From: Actinomycetota bacterium
GTDB lineage: Bacteria; Actinomycetota; Actinomycetes; Nanopelagicales; Nanopelagicaceae
Length of the DNA stretch: 14,722 nt
Direction: 5' to 3'
NCBI GenBank assembly: GCA_009702845.1
Contig: WLHG01000008.1
Location: 1-14,722 of the forward strand
The notes below the pieces were generated by a model. That model saw nothing but the letters and a program-made list of their open reading frames with translations. It was not told the DNA's origin and did no database searches. This document shows, in pieces, positions 14,463-14,722 of this stretch (the first letter of the stretch is position 1; every line of letters begins with the position of its first letter). A program made the position numbers and the translations under genes.

Positions 14463-14722
14463 CTATGAAGCTATAACCACACGTTGACCATTTGCTTCGA
14501 CTTTAGAGATGCGTAGCCATGAGATGAATCCCCAGATAACAAAGGGGAGATAAATGGCATAAAGAGTGCCCGTGGGGTAATAGCCATTGCTAAAGGCAAA
14601 GGGAACGCCCACTAGATCAACGGCTACCCACACTAACCAAAACTCAACATAACCACGGCTCATGCCAAAAGTTGCAAGTGCCGTACCCGTGAATATCCAA
14701 GTATCTACAAGTAACCAAGTAC
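14463..14722 (-). CDS. PnuC-family vitamin transporter, 5' part outside the window (possible RibM)
   Basis: C-terminal 85 residues of a PnuC-type facilitator, open to the right edge. The ATG at 14663 is internal: the frame continues upstream as [19 protein letters not shown], which is typical family sequence. Visible signatures are [20 protein letters not shown], then [20 protein letters not shown] and a final helix ending in SWLR. Characterised PnuC relatives carry nicotinamide riboside (PnuC), thiamine (PnuT) or riboflavin (RibM/PnuX). I favour riboflavin, because in Streptomyces the rib genes, including ribM, lie directly beside hisE and hisG, the same neighbours as here. The substrate cannot be read from the visible part. 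It ends 13 bases before hisE, probably in the same operon. The family call is firm, the RibM call tentative. Confidence 0.88.
   Translation of the reverse strand, partial: TWLLVDTWIFTGTALATFGMSRGYVEFWLVWVAVDLVGVPFAFSNGYYPTGTLYAIYLPFVIWGFISWLRISKVEANGQRVVIAS

Overview
The window looks like ordinary chromosome from a small-genome, medium-GC actinobacterium, probably a freshwater planktonic lineage of the acI/Nanopelagicales type. This rests on several points: base composition is near the middle range; genes are packed very tightly (the longest gene-free stretch is 98 bases, so no gap exceeds 300); and family variants are actinobacterial in style (two-ACT SerB with a DVDST motif, long-form HisG beside a separate HisE, short Ung, and a PnuC/RibM-like protein next to hisE-hisG). 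The taxonomic placement is inference from gene content, not from a marker tree.

Layout, left to right. A 5'-truncated aldo/keto reductase (+) runs tail-to-tail, with a 4-bp overlap, into two tandem paralogous M20 zinc peptidases (-). Next comes tRNA-Leu(GAG) (+), whose 3' end lies one base before the apt start codon. It heads a tight + strand run of apt, a membrane acyltransferase with a C-terminal SGNH domain, thymidine kinase and a zinc alcohol dehydrogenase. A DUF554 membrane protein (-) and a YczE-like membrane protein (+) are divergent. A purine-type NCS2 permease (+) follows, with a 98-base leader that can form hairpins. A strong hairpin terminator separates it from ung (-), which is coupled to an upstream ABC ATPase gene (-). 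serB (+) diverges from the ATPase and converges on hisG-hisE (-), which are preceded by a PnuC/RibM-like transporter (-) cut by the right edge.

Functionally the window covers nucleobase and nucleoside salvage (Apt, Tdk, NCS2 permease), peptide or acyl-amino-acid hydrolysis (M20 pair), redox handling of aldehydes and alcohols (two reductases), cell-envelope acylation, uracil repair, and serine and histidine synthesis. Apt and HisG both use PRPP, and the permease could feed purine salvage.

I found no mobile element, CRISPR array, toxin-antitoxin or defence cassette. The observations most worth a second look are the tRNA-Leu/apt junction, where tRNA 3' processing alone would create a nearly leaderless apt mRNA; the M20 duplication that carried its leader along; the hairpin-rich leader of the permease; the RibM hypothesis for the right-edge transporter; and -10-like hexamers set 6-8 bases before start codons that lack a Shine-Dalgarno sequence.
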